64,000 nt of DNA from Neopestalotiopsis rosae (GCA_023078685.1 JALGAS010000013.1:377001-441000); one strand, 5' to 3'; shown: positions 1-11,105, numbered from the stretch's first letter. Notes: generated by a model not told the origin, from the sequence alone. Numbers and translations are program-made.

Positions 1-618
1 GAGACTGTTTCGGTCACCGTCACTTCTACGACGACTGTTACAACCACCATGGTAGTCCCAGTGGTTATCACCGAGGATTTTACAAGCCTTGCAGTCGAGG
101 TCGATACAACCACGGCTTCAGTGACGGCAACGGCGGTGTCCACTGCCACCGTGACCACTGAACAGGTGGCCACCGCCACAGCGTCCTCCGCATGTGTCAC
201 ACCGCAATTGGGGTCGAACATCAAGTTCACCATCGCATCCGGCCAGTATGCGGGCTACGTGATTGTTGGATCCTTCGCTAGATCTGCCCTGATAGTATCG
301 TCGAACCCGGCGGATGCGACTACCTGGAACATTGACAGCTCAGATCATATGCAGTCGGGATCGACGTCAATGTACGCTTTTGTCTACGGCTCCTATTCCA
401 CCGGCCTCGCGCCCGTGCACTTTGGCACGGAAGCTTCGACCAGTGAGGACTACTATAATCTAATCGGCTGCACCGTCTCCGATGCGAATGTCCTGTCGTG
501 CAGCTGGCGAGAGTCGTACCGCTACCTCACGGTCAACCCTGCCAACAACATTGTGTATCTTGGCACTTCAGCCAGCTCATCATATACTTCGATCGATCTT
601 ATCGCTTCCTGTGCTTAG
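1..618 (+). CDS. Thr-rich secreted/cell-surface protein, 3' part only
   Basis: The reading frame is open from base 1 and ends at the TAG at 616-618, so the start lies outside the window; an internal ATG at 49 is unlikely to be the true start. The first 60 or so visible residues are a Thr/Val/Ala repeat-like linker (TTT, TVTT, TATAS runs) of the sort heavily O-glycosylated in fungal wall proteins. It is followed by a compact domain of about 135 residues with four cysteines (ACVTP, GCTV, SCSW, final SCA), probably two disulfides, rich in Tyr and Ser. I do not recognise this domain. No GPI-type hydrophobic tail is present, so it is more likely secreted than anchored. The role is unknown. Confidence 0.6.
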   Translation, partial: ETVSVTVTSTTTVTTTMVVPVVITEDFTSLAVEVDTTTASVTATAVSTATVTTEQVATATASSACVTPQLGSNIKFTIASGQYAGYVIVGSFARSALIVSSNPADATTWNIDSSDHMQSGSTSMYAFVYGSYSTGLAPVHFGTEASTSEDYYNLIGCTVSDANVLSCSWRESYRYLTVNPANNIVYLGTSASSSYTSIDLIASCA

Positions 619-1217
619 AGCAGGCATTGAACCACAGACAGGCTCAATGAAGAATTTTGAGCCATGTAAATATGTTAACTGTGTAAAACTCAGTAATATC
701 AGAAAACTTATACATGAGAGTGAAGAGCCCAAGAATATGCAGACTCAACGTGAGACACTCTTCCGAGTAATGTTGCGACTTGACTTCTGCTGATGATGGT
801 GGAATTAACATCATAGAATTCCTTCCTTAGTTGCCGATGCGCAACATGGCGGTCGAGTAGCACAACGCCCTTCAGGCGACACTATGGAGAATTCTCAGTT
901 CTGTTTATTCATACTTTCCTAATAATTATAGAGTACCTCTAACATCTGCTATTTTTACTCCATCGGGAGAAAATACTCGCATCCCGTTCTCGGGCGCGCG
1001 AGTCGAAAGGCGTAAATGACATTGTTGAGAACGCTAGTTACGTAACCGTTATCCACTAAAAAGGTATACTATAGTATAGCATTCTTCGGACATAGTCTGT
1101 CACTTATGGACTCCGACAAGCTCGCATCCGAGGCGAGCTTATTTAATAATAGCAGGGCTGGCCAATCCGATCACTACTTCTCGTAAGCAGACCTCGCGCG
1201 GCCATACTCACTACACA
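619..1217. other. Intergenic, 3' end of surface protein and promoter of the lyase/peptidase fusion
   Basis: No gene seen. Two perfect palindromes lie about 150-180 bp upstream of the next ATG: GTTACGTAAC at 1037-1046 and TATACTATAGTATA at 1065-1078. They could be regulator sites but nothing ties them to a known factor. Confidence 0.4.
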
Positions 1218-3497
1218 ATGTCTTCTGTGCGACGACAGCCCTTTTTCAACGCAAAGCCTGCCGATGGTAGCAGGCTCGCGCCATTTGACTTATCTGCCGT
1301 CACCTCGTTTCACAATAGTCTGCCTGGATATGCACAATCACCACTGGTGGCTCTGCCCAAAGTGGCTGCAGAGTTCGGCATCAAGGGCGTCTACATCAAG
1401 GACGAAAGCAGCCGCTTCGGACTACCTTCCTTCAAGATTCTCGGCGCATCCTACGGCGCCTACTACGCCCTGGTGACAAGCCTGGGACTGAGTCTGAATT
1501 GCGGCATTGATACCTTGGTGTCAAAAGCCAGGGAGAATGGCTCGGTTCTCTTTGCTGCGACTGATGGAAACCACGGGAGAGCTGTCGCCTTCATGGCAAA
1601 GCTGCTCTCGATCGAGGCGCGCATATATGTCCCGCGCAGCCTTGATGAGTACACCAAAGGCGCCATCGCCGGAGAGGGAGCCAAAGTCATTGTTGGGCCC
1701 GGAGACTACGACCAGGTCGTTGTATTTGCGGCCGAAGCAGCAAAGGCATGTCCCGGCGGCGTCTTGGTCCAAGACACCTCGTTCCCAGGCTATGAAGACG
1801 TGCCCGCCAGAATCGTCGAGGGCTACTCTACCATCTTTAGAGAGATTGATGAGCAGCTAGCCGAGCAGAACCTCGACATTGATCTGGTCATCAGTCCTGC
1901 CGGAGTCGGCTCCTTGGCACACTCTGTACTTCGATACTACAAATCTCCAGAGAGAACGTCGCGGTCAAAGATCCTGACTGTCGAGCCCGACACGGCAGCG
2001 TGCTTGTACAAGAGCCTGCAAGCACGCAAAGACGCGAGTGTGCAAGTCACAACTTCCCACACCATCATGACGGGGTTGAATTGTGGCACTGTCACTCATT
2101 CGGCATGGCCCGATTTCCGAGACTGTCTGGATGGTAGTGTCACAATCTCCGACTTTGAAGCGCACTCCTCGGTGCAAGAGCTCAAGACGTATGGCATTGA
2201 CTCGGGCCCTTGCGGCGCCGCCGGTCTGGCCGCATTGAGGTATCTCATGGCCTCCTCGCGGGAGGCACTTGGCCTGAGCGAGGACTCGGTCGTGGTGCTC
2301 CTCAACACCGAGGGGCCTCGACCGTACGCGACTCCTCACGACGTGACGAGCGACGATCCTGTGGAGCTCACGCGCATTCTCACGCGCATCGAGTCGACCA
2401 ATCCCACCTTGTCACAGTCGGCAGGAAGTGGAGAGGAAGCGATTGCAGACTTTGTCGAGGGCTGGCTGCAGCATCGCGATATAGAGAGCCACCGTGTGCA
2501 ATCTCTTCAGGGTCGACCATCTGTGATAGGCAAAGTCAATGGCAACGGCAACGGTCGCAGTTTGATGATCAATGGTCACATCGACACAGTGAGCCTAGCT
2601 GCTTACACTACAGATCCCTTGAGCGGCGCCCTGGCCGAGAAGAATGGCCGCCCCGTAGTCGTTGGAAGGGGAAGCCTGGATATGAAGGCAGGTGTCGCTG
2701 CCGGCATGGTTGCCCTGGCGCATGCCAAGAAGACCCGACCGAGCGGCAGCATCCTTTTAGCAGCGGTGGCCGATGAAGAAGACACTTCCATTGGAACTAC
2801 GGATATCTTGGAAGTGGGCTGGCATGCCGACGCGGCAGTGATTCCGGAACCAACAATGCTCCAGCTGGGAACCAGCCACAGGGGGTTCCTGTGGTTCGAG
2901 GTGGAGATCTTGGGAACCGCCGCCCACGGCTCACGCCCAGATCTGGGAGTCGACGCTATCATGAATGCCGGATTGTTCTTGAAATCGTTCAGAGAGTATA
3001 CCACTCAACTCCCCGTTGACGATGTCCTGGGTCCGGCCTCTGCTCACTGCGGCTTGATCGAGGGCGGCGAGGAATTGTCCAGCTACCCGGCATCTTGCAG
3101 AATCAAGATTGAATTCAGGACGGTGCCAGCTCAACGTCCGGAGCAAATCCAGGACGATCTGCTCTCCATATTGGAGAAGCATTCCAAGACAGACGCCTCG
3201 TTCCGCTTCCAACCGCCAAAGCTTCTGGTGGACCGTCCCGCCCTCAAGTTGTCCTCGTCAGAGCCTATAGTAGAGGCAACCATCAAGGCCGTCAAGGCTA
3301 CGGTGAGCCCGTCGATTGAGCCACAAGCCATTTCATTTTGGTGCGATGCTGCACTATTGAACGCAGCTGGCATACCTGCTGTCGTTTTTGGTCCAGAGGG
3401 AGAAGGCCTACACGCAAAGGAGGAATGGGTCTATGCTGAGAGCATACAGCAGACGACTGCGATGCTGGACAGCTTGATCAGTGACTTTTGTCAGTAA
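1218..3497 (+). CDS. Fusion: diaminopropionate ammonia-lyase-like PLP enzyme + M20 metallopeptidase/deacylase
   Basis: An intronless 759-residue protein with two complete enzyme domains. Residues about 15-390 resemble diaminopropionate ammonia-lyase of the fold-II PLP family. The segment IKDESSRFGLPSFKILGAS carries the likely Schiff-base Lys73, and GxNHGRA-like (DGNHGRAVA) and GPAGVGSL-like motifs follow. Residues about 395-759 are an M20 peptidase of the ArgE/DapE type. The metal-binding NGHIDTV (His454, Asp456), GRGSLDMKAG and the catalytic ADEEDTS (Glu519/Glu520) are all present, as is a dimerisation lid starting near HGSRPDLG. Each domain is near its usual full length, so this is a bifunctional enzyme rather than a chance read-through. 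Inference: the M20 half could remove an acyl group from an N-acyl-diaminopropionate or related amino acid and the lyase half would split the free amino acid to pyruvate and ammonia. No targeting signal is evident, so it is probably cytosolic. Confidence 0.82.
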   Translation: MSSVRRQPFFNAKPADGSRLAPFDLSAVTSFHNSLPGYAQSPLVALPKVAAEFGIKGVYIKDESSRFGLPSFKILGASYGAYYALVTSLGLSLNCGIDTLVSKARENGSVLFAATDGNHGRAVAFMAKLLSIEARIYVPRSLDEYTKGAIAGEGAKVIVGPGDYDQVVVFAAEAAKACPGGVLVQDTSFPGYEDVPARIVEGYSTIFREIDEQLAEQNLDIDLVISPAGVGSLAHSVLRYYKSPERTSRSKILTVEPDTAACLYKSLQARKDASVQVTTSHTIMTGLNCGTVTHSAWPDFRDCLDGSVTISDFEAHSSVQELKTYGIDSGPCGAAGLAALRYLMASSREALGLSEDSVVVLLNTEGPRPYATPHDVTSDDPVELTRILTRIESTNPTLSQSAGSGEEAIADFVEGWLQHRDIESHRVQSLQGRPSVIGKVNGNGNGRSLMINGHIDTVSLAAYTTDPLSGALAEKNGRPVVVGRGSLDMKAGVAAGMVALAHAKKTRPSGSILLAAVADEEDTSIGTTDILEVGWHADAAVIPEPTMLQLGTSHRGFLWFEVEILGTAAHGSRPDLGVDAIMNAGLFLKSFREYTTQLPVDDVLGPASAHCGLIEGGEELSSYPASCRIKIEFRTVPAQRPEQIQDDLLSILEKHSKTDASFRFQPPKLLVDRPALKLSSSEPIVEATIKAVKATVSPSIEPQAISFWCDAALLNAAGIPAVVFGPEGEGLHAKEEWVYAESIQQTTAMLDSLISDFCQ

Positions 3498-5011
3498 AAT
3501 TGCCTTCGATGGCTCTGCGAGATAGAGCTTGATCTTGCCATGGTCAAGTTGAAGAAAATATGAAAAGAAAAAAAATAAAATCCTCAAGCCAGTTCCAGTC
3601 TTCCCGGTTCACGGCAGGCGGGCGTGCGTCATGCTGGCCATTGAAAAGTCCTACAGAACACGGATGACGCAGATCCAATCACCTTTCATGATGTGTAATG
3701 CGATTGCAACGATTGTAGCGGTTCTGGCCATTCCACATTGTCACCGCAGATAAAGTATGCAGTCATTGAGACTGGTACTGTCATGACAGCTGGCTTGGAA
3801 ATCGGTGCGCTTCTAGCTTTTCTACTACGTACTAACCTAGGTAATTACCTATACAGTAGTGCCGGACAACCACAGTAAAGTTACCGAGTCTGTCTCGCCC
3901 TTGACCCATTTCCCGATGTGGGAGTCCCGGTCCCGATATCCATCTTTTGGCCCGTCTGCCCAATTGTCCCTCGTATTTGGTTGTTCAGATTTCCTGTCAG
4001 TTCTTTTGCTTCTCGACTATTTCATGGGAGTTGACGACTTCCGCCAACCCCCACATGGACGCGTGTTCATGATTCAGAACGCTAAGCCCAGCGCACCCGT
4101 AGTGGCGTACGCTTTTTCAAGCTTTAAATGGGGCTGTAATAGTCATGCTTGTTATGGAAACCCAGTTCGCCAAGAAGTTCTGTTCCGTGCAACCATGTCA
4201 TTGGAACAGACCACTAAGAAATAGACCGTTGTGTAATTGCTGCTGCAATCAATATCATTGGTTACCGTAAACGTAAGGATTGACCCTCTCCCCTTGACTA
4301 GATTCTCTGCTCCTAATCCAGAAATGCCGCGTTGATCGCCATTTGCTTGGTAGACTTTTCTTATGGGTAACCTTACGCGTAACTCGCCCCGTGCAGCCTT
4401 GGAATTATCGACTCGGCCGGTATTTTCTGCACGTTTTCGGAGGAAGGCGGCGAGCCGCACTCTACAGCTTCATCTTTTGCCAAGAATTAATTTCTACTTT
4501 GTGCTGCAGGTGCATGTCAGCGTAGTGTATTACGTTAGCTGCTACGTATATCAAGGAATGCTCATCGTTTTCGTCCCTCTGTTTTCTTGTCAAATCCGTG
4601 ATACCTTGCTTCTACCCTGTGGCAAGATACTAAGTAGCGATGAGGTAAGTATTGCCAAGATTCGGCATCCAATGAAAGCAACGATCCGGATTATATTGCC
4701 GTACCCGTACCCAGCCTAAGCAAGTCTGGCCGCCTGGAGATTTGCTTGCCCGGGAGAATCTATAGATATGGTTTATATCTGGGGCACCCGAGCCCCGTCG
4801 CCTCGTCACTTGTGGGGACTCAACGATGGACCCGGTCGATCGAAACGGCTGCTTGTAATGCGATAGGGGCATCTAATTACAACAAGTATGAACTACAATG
4901 CACGAGTGATTCCCTATATCTATGAGCTACGGCACAACCAGCCATTCAACTTCACTCATCTGCACAAACCGGATCTCGTCGACTCAGTCACTCGCTTCAA
5001 AGACTCTCACA
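3498..5011. other. Intergenic, 1.5 kb
   Basis: Only short overlapping open frames in several phases, none with recognisable motifs or consistent codon use. It holds the 3' end of the fusion gene (an A-rich stretch near 3553-3580) and the promoter of the dioxygenase. No gene supported. Confidence 0.4.
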
Positions 5012-5968
5012 ATGAAGTTTTCCACTTTCTTCGCCGCCGGGCTGTTTTCCACAGCTTTGGCACACCCCGAGCATCTGTCCGCTCGTGAAGTCCAGCGTCG
5101 GGGAACCATTTCTCGGAGATGCGAATCCTCCGCCGCCAGCTTCAACAAGAAGCGCTATGAGAGACGCATGGCCAAGCGATGGGCGGGGTCTGGTAACACC
5201 ACCTACGAAGTCACCACCGAGGCCCCCTACTATGACTCCATCCAGAACGACACCTGCGTCCTGAGCCCCGTCGTGACTGAGGGACCGTACGTCTGGCCGC
5301 GCTCCCAGACGCTGAGGCAGGATATGACCGAGGATCAGGAGGGCATTCCCCTCTGGCTAGACGTGGGCGTGCTCGATGTCAATACCTGCGAACCGCTGCC
5401 CAACGTCCTGCTCAACTTTTGGCACTGCAACGCCACTGGAAGCTATTCGAGCTTCACCGGTCTGTCCCCCAACACGGGATTCCCTGAATTGCTTACCGAA
5501 CTCAACATTACCGACTTTGAGATTGGCACAACAGATCTCCACACCGACGACACCACCTGGCTACGCGGCCAGTGGCCCACGGATTCCGAGGGTGTCATGG
5601 AGATGAAGACCATCTTCCCGGGTTTCTACATCGAGCGCGCCATCCACATCCACATCCAAGCCTACACGGACTGGTCTCTGCACGGAAACGGCACCGTCAG
5701 CACCGGCCACATTGCTTCAACCGGCCAGATTTACTTTAACGAGACGCTGTCCTCGCAGATCATGGCGCTCGAGCCTTACGCTCAGCACACTGAGATCAAC
5801 CGTACCACCAACGATGTTGACAGTGTCTTTTCTAGTAGCGAGGAGGGTGGGTACAACCCCGTCATCAGCGTCATCGCTGCTGATGGCGTGAATGTTGAGA
5901 ATGGTATGATCGGTTACATCACTTTTGGCATCGATCCTTCCGCTGATGGCGTTGACAACTCGGGATAA
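5012..5968 (+). CDS. Secreted intradiol ring-cleavage dioxygenase
   Basis: 318 residues, no intron. The ATG at 5012 is chosen over an in-frame ATG at 4922 because it opens directly into a classic signal peptide (MKFSTFFAAGLFSTALA). The catalytic core shows EGPYVW, supplying the first iron tyrosine, then the region LDVNTCEPLPNVLLNFWHCN, and PGFYIERAIHIHIQ, supplying the second tyrosine and the two histidines of the Fe(III) site. Such enzymes open catechol-type rings between the two hydroxyls. The fungal extracellular subfamily is usually 300-380 residues, in line with this one. Several N-glycosylation sequons (NTT, NDT, NAT, NIT, NGT, NET, NRT) fit secretion. The likely role is breakdown of plant-derived phenolics outside the cell; the exact substrate cannot be read from sequence. 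Confidence 0.88.
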   Translation: MKFSTFFAAGLFSTALAHPEHLSAREVQRRGTISRRCESSAASFNKKRYERRMAKRWAGSGNTTYEVTTEAPYYDSIQNDTCVLSPVVTEGPYVWPRSQTLRQDMTEDQEGIPLWLDVGVLDVNTCEPLPNVLLNFWHCNATGSYSSFTGLSPNTGFPELLTELNITDFEIGTTDLHTDDTTWLRGQWPTDSEGVMEMKTIFPGFYIERAIHIHIQAYTDWSLHGNGTVSTGHIASTGQIYFNETLSSQIMALEPYAQHTEINRTTNDVDSVFSSSEEGGYNPVISVIAADGVNVENGMIGYITFGIDPSADGVDNSG

Positions 5969-6560
5969 AACATATAGTTTTAGATTAAATTGATAATCAA
6001 ATATCTTGAAAGTGGAAATGCCCAACCCTGTTTTCGTGAATTAACATAATTGTTTTTCCCCATAAGACGGGTGTGTAGTCGTAATTTTGATAATTTGGCC
6101 GGCGATTGTGCGTCTTATTCCACAAAACAACTTGAAGTAAGCGAATTAATGCTCAAAGATTTGCATGGATACGTTGAAGGCGCATTCGTTGTTTGGCTGT
6201 TCACAAAGACGTGATCTGGGACTTGAAGAACATTCGCCTCTCCAAATTCGACAGACCACGATCTGTTAGAATGATCATCATGCGCCAATAGAAACTATTG
6301 GATTTCTGTCTCTTATAGGAATATTATTCATGTACAAGAGTGACAAGAAATTCGAGATTCGTACCAAACCACCAGACATGACAACCCGGCTGCCGCTGTC
6401 CGTAGGACCGACGGTTTCCAAATGGTGTACCGCGTCTTTGAGGCAGGCGGTCGTGTCGTTGGGTAATTACCGGCCCATTCCCGTTCTCGGTGCTCAGGCA
6501 AGCGACAAATATAGTTTTATGAAGGGTAGTGAATCAGAAAACCCCTCTCTCTACATATGT
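5969..6560. other. Convergent intergenic spacer
   Basis: Lies between two converging genes. A short open frame (6330-6581) overlaps the end of PEX10 and shows no family features. Nothing else seen. Confidence 0.4.
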
Positions 6561-7682
6561 TCATATCGCCCTCAAAGGTAGTATGTGTTGCACCAGACAT
6601 TCACGCCTGCAAAGTGGACACTGGGGGCTTTCTCGTATCCAGTCCCCGATGCACTCCCAGCAGTACACATGACCACATTGTGTCGCCGATGGATCCTTGA
6701 GCTCCTCGAGACACAAAGTACACTTTCTGTTTTGATCACCCTTGATCCAAGCCATGGTTTTCTCCTCGGCTAAATCGTGGCGTGGTCGGCCTAGAATTGG
6801 TGTGTGAGTTGCAGCTGCGAGGTCGACCTGGGCTTGAGGCTTGCTGGAGCCCGTTGCTGCCAGTAATGCGTTATTGCTGCTATATGCGTGCTCATTGAGC
6901 GATACGTCCGGCCCAGAGTAAGCAAGCCGCTCCCGTTCTTGCGCAACCTGGGCGCCGGATAGAGTTGATTGAATATGAAGATAGCCTTGCACTGCAAATT
7001 GAACGACCAGAAGTACACCAAGCACCTCATATCCGATACGTTCCGCATTTTCGTCCACCTTGTGTGTAAATATGTAGCGCAGTCCGGTCAACCGCTTTGC
7101 GATCTCATAGTACGATCCGCTGAAATAAAATAATACCAGGCTCAGAGCTTTTGCAGATTCCGGGCTTGTAATCGTTGCGAGGTTGGCGTGAATATATGAC
7201 TGGATCTTGAAGCTCCAAGATTTTAATTTCTTCTCTCCTTGGATTCGTGTCCTGGCCATATTCCTCTCCAGGCGTGCCCTGATCTTGGCTCTCAGCCGTG
7301 GTAGCACCTTGCCCAGCGCGTATGGTAGCACTATGCTGCCGGCAATGTAGGCAGCTCGTTTCGAAAGCGTAGGCAGGGCGCCACTCTGGCCCTCGACTTG
7401 TACAATATTGCAGTACTCTTCACCCAGTGTGCGGTTGCCGATCAAGGTGGTCAGGCACAGGTAGAGCAGGTCGGCAATCGTTTTCGTTTCGGCGGTCCAG
7501 CCATGCTGAGATCTACTGCCTAGTAGGTCTCGATGTAAGTCACTCAACTGACTGGTAAGTACCCCTTGAAAGTAGACGTCTTTCTGGTGCGCTCTTATTA
7601 TATCTGGTGCGAATGCGAAGGGATAGGGCGAAGACGGTAACGTAGCAGCGTGGGAGCTGCTGGCGACTGCAGCGGCCGCCAT
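6561..7682 (-). CDS. pex10: Peroxisome biogenesis E3 ubiquitin ligase PEX10
   Basis: 373 residues, single exon. The N-terminal two thirds match the Pex2/Pex12 membrane domain: an early FAPDIIRAHQKD segment, LTTLIGNRTLGEEYC, and hydrophobic stretches around residues 110-230. The C-terminus is a C3HC4 RING finger (CTLCLEE, CGHVYCWEC, CPLC), within about 50 residues of the stop. This arrangement and length are those of PEX10, a subunit of the PEX2-PEX10-PEX12 complex that ubiquitinates the import receptor PEX5 at the peroxisome. It points away from the intradiol dioxygenase gene's 3' end and has no evident functional link with it. Its presence is in keeping with a peroxisomal pathway that may also serve the -CKL-ending amine oxidase at 40.6-44.6 kb. 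Confidence 0.93.
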   Translation of the reverse strand: MAAAAVASSSHAATLPSSPYPFAFAPDIIRAHQKDVYFQGVLTSQLSDLHRDLLGSRSQHGWTAETKTIADLLYLCLTTLIGNRTLGEEYCNIVQVEGQSGALPTLSKRAAYIAGSIVLPYALGKVLPRLRAKIRARLERNMARTRIQGEKKLKSWSFKIQSYIHANLATITSPESAKALSLVLFYFSGSYYEIAKRLTGLRYIFTHKVDENAERIGYEVLGVLLVVQFAVQGYLHIQSTLSGAQVAQERERLAYSGPDVSLNEHAYSSNNALLAATGSSKPQAQVDLAAATHTPILGRPRHDLAEEKTMAWIKGDQNRKCTLCLEELKDPSATQCGHVYCWECIGDWIRESPQCPLCRRECLVQHILPLRAI

Positions 7683-8471
7683 TGCGCTTCGGTTCTGCGA
7701 CTCGGCGGAGGGAGGTCCCAGTTGTGCGCGCGGGCCAGCGTTTCGGTGAGCTTGAGGGTGAGAGCAGACTAGTTGCTGTTTGCATCAATATCAATGTTGT
7801 CTCGAGGTTTTATGGTATGCGCAAGTGATTGGGAAGTTGTAGTATGCAAAGTCGATGTCCGCCTACTGCCGTGCCAATAAATCTGGGGTAGTTGCACGAG
7901 AAGCCGAGGAGCTGCTGGGGACCGAGCCGAGCTTAGCGCATATCTGCATAAAGCACGTAGAGATTTTATACACTTTTATGCGTCGGATGATTAGCTCAGA
8001 CGCCTATACAGATTACGCAGTATAGTAGTACACGAGACTTGCTTCAGCATAAACTACATGATTGTCAAGACTGTCTGCAATGATAATCGATTATTTTGAT
8101 ATCTAATTGAAAAGTGTGAAGGGACCATGCTGACACTGGACTTGTACCTGAGCAAATAATACCTCAAAAGACCTGTAGAAAGCTACCTATTGTATCCACC
8201 ATCACTCACGTACGCAGTAGCACAACCCCGCTGGCAACCCAACCCTGTCGCCATTCCCCTTGCCCTCATCATGATCCTAGGAAATGTGTATTCATCTATT
8301 CTTTTTCATTGTCTATGTATCTCATGATCTCGCCAGTCCTACAACTGTTTATCCTGAATGCATGTCCCCTTCACATATCATGACTTGCTGAATTGTATCT
8401 ATCCGATGGAGGAATAGATTAACTCAAAAGAACGTAAGCGACGACCTCGCCGCTGCTCGAACAACATCGAT
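7683..8471. other. Intergenic, PEX10 promoter and upstream of the CorA-like relic
   Basis: No coding signal found on either strand beyond short shadow frames. Confidence 0.4.
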
Positions 8472-11019
8472 ATGGCTTTTGCAGCTGCCATGGCGCCAGG
8501 CATTGACTATCATCCTGCGAGCACCGACGCGTCAGCACCTCTCAATGACGGCGTATCAGAGGAACCAGAAGTACCGGCACAATCTGATTATCTTGATGCT
8601 ACTGTCCATGCAACAGATCCTGGCTCAGATGATGACTCTGGTGGAGGACCAGAAGAAGAGATCGGCGCTTCCGCCTGCCAGCAAAATGATCCCAGTACTA
8701 GAGATGCCGATACTAGCACTGCCTCTTTTTCTGCTGTTCGCAACAAGCACGATACGAATGCGCTGAAAGAAAAACAAAGCCCTGGATGCAATAAAGGCAG
8801 CGATTGCAACGGCTCGCAAAATATCCAAGAAAGTTCGTGCTGGCACAGAAGATTCTTCGGATGATGAGCTTCCAAACAGCGAGACAAGCGATACTAGAGA
8901 CGATATCATTGCCTTTAGAGACTTCATGCTTGACACAGCTACATTTGATACAGGCTACTGGACGTCCTGGAAGAGTCGATCTCCATTTGCCATGACACGT
9001 TTGCCCCGTGGCGGAGTCATCTCTATACCAAGACCCACAATTCTGGAGTCAAACGATCCCGAAGAACTTTACTATGAGTATAACAAGGTAGCCTTCTGGT
9101 CGCCAAACCGTGACGAGTTCTGGCAAGGAGGAAGCGGCGATGAAGAATCCAAGAAAGACATCATTTCAGACGGAGAACAAGAAGCTTGTCATGATATCGC
9201 AGAGATCTGGTGGAGGCATTGGCGTGAGAAAACCCCGTTTTGGTGGAAACCCAAACTCTACCTTCTCCCACGTGACAGTAAATATCCCCCGTGCACCGGT
9301 TCTGGGACGAGAATCATGTGCTAAAGCCAGTCAAACAAGGCACTGTACCGCTATGGTATGTAGCTACCAAGCATCTCACATTGGTGAACTTTTGTTGGGA
9401 AACTAACCTCTGTCAGGATCTCGGACCGTCAAATGTGGCTGGTCGGTACACCCTGCGCAGCTTTCGGCAGAAGTCCATATCATCCTCAATTCTGGGATCG
9501 ACAGATTTCGGAAGTCGTGGAAAACCCAAAATGAACAATTCACTCGTCGTCATTTTGCATCCGCTGCAACAATTCAACATATGGGCGATTTAGTGAAGCT
9601 GCCAAGTGTGTGCTTGGTCTTTTCTACAATATTCGTACATTCAAAGTTGGGGGAAGAGGCGCCCTGCGATTTGAACATGTGGGTCGCAGTCACAGAAGGT
9701 ATAAAGGACGTTTTCCAGTCAGAACAGGCGCTCAGGATGATTGGTTCTACGAGAGTCGTGTCCTGATTGTTGCCGCCCCAAGTCAAGACAAGAAAACCCC
9801 GAACATGATATTTGTGTTGAGGGATGTTGATGCTGGTGATAAAGAGATGAAGGTTGATGTTGGGGATTCGGAGCCCGATGACTTTCTCCCTTTGATCTTG
9901 CGTCAATACTACGCTGAGTGGGAACGGGGTTGGACTGATTGCCTCGACAGTATCGATGCTTCCGTGAAGATCACAGTAAGTTGAGTCAAGCTCGACAGGC
10001 CCTCATGAATCGATTTTGACACATCTTCGTTCCAGCTCGAAGACCTCTCCGATGAAAGAAGACTGAACACTTTCATGTTCGACGGGCCCAACTTCGAAAG
10101 GTCAAGATCCTATTTTTCAGCCCTCCAACTACTTCGTATATTCTCGGACCACATCAAAGAGATAAGAAAAGACCTATAAACCAATCTGGACCATCTGGAA
10201 CGCAAGGGCCTGAAATTTGGCAACTTCCAGGAAACTCTTCATATTTTGAGAGAGTTCGAGGAAATGCTCCTCGAACGTATAGACAGAAAGACCGAGGAGA
10301 TCAAGACTTTGAGAGATGGTGTAGGTCGATTACCAATTTCGCTTTTAATCAAACCCATGCTGACATGTTTCGACGATAGTTGTTCAATTCCACATCGGTA
10401 CGAGAGGCAACGAGAGCTACTGAGACGAACAGATATGTTATCGTGTTTACTGTCGTGACAGTCATATACACACCTCCAAGCTTCATCTCGGTGCGTATGG
10501 GCTACGTCATGTCGCTCGCACACTTCAGATTTGCTAAGAGAAACTCAGGCTTTGTTCGCGACGCCGCTTCCGTATTTCGCCAAGGGCGATCCTGGAGAAT
10601 TCAAGCAAGCCGTCGCCATAGCCACTGGCACAACGGTGCTTGCCGCGCTGATACTGCTTGCTCTGGCAAACTCATTTGAAGATATCTTCAGCAATCCAAG
10701 GGGTTCTTTGACTCAAATACTCGCACCACTAGGTAGAAGAGGCCAAGGTTTGTCGGCGAAGTCAACAGTGAAGCGTCAGCTGAGGTTAACCCGGGAAACT
10801 CCACGTTACCTTCGCAAGGCCATGTTTGCGGCGCTGCAAAGAAGCAAAAGACCCAGAGGCCATGATCCAGAAAAACTTCAGCCTGAAGCTCATATGGATC
10901 TCAGACAATCCGAGGCAGCTGATAGGACTCCTAATCCGAGCCGGAACCGAGTGCAATTTTCCCCTGAAGATCAACACCAAGGAGTTCGTAATGAGCAGCT
11001 CCTGGACGAACGTGGTTGA
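8472..11019 (+). pseudogene. Broken CorA-like membrane protein gene
   Basis: Recognisable parts of a fungal CorA-like (Mg2+-transporter-type) protein run through this interval: an acidic low-complexity N-terminus, an aromatic-rich segment (8926-9277), a soluble segment ending PDDFLPLILRQYYAEW, a coiled helix region (10036-10320, EEMLLERIDRKTEEI) and a C-terminal pair of membrane helices (VIVFTVVTVIYTPPSFIS, then VAIATGTTVLAALILLAL). Introns with good signals are visible at about 9278-9330, 9356-9416, 9976-10035, 10321-10379 and 10491-10548. The gene cannot be read through. The frame shifts by one base in an A-rich tract near 8762. An in-frame TAA at 10177-10179 lies between clearly coding segments, and a TGA at 9532-9534 falls in the most probable frame. 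A GMN-type motif of true CorA was not seen; fungal relatives often lack it. I read it as a decaying gene. Confidence 0.7.
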
Positions 11020-11074
11020 TTTTGACTCTTATTTCGATAGATAGACTCGAATCCACTGTTGACTGCTTCATATG

Positions 11075-11105
<31 letters not shown>

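Noticed and set aside
2210..2776. 188-codon frame within the lyase/peptidase fusion
   Set aside because: Arg/Ser-rich out-of-frame reading of a gene with complete catalytic motifs in the other frame.
11079..11105. (AT)n run as a functional element
   Set aside because: Ordinary microsatellite; nothing around it suggests a role.
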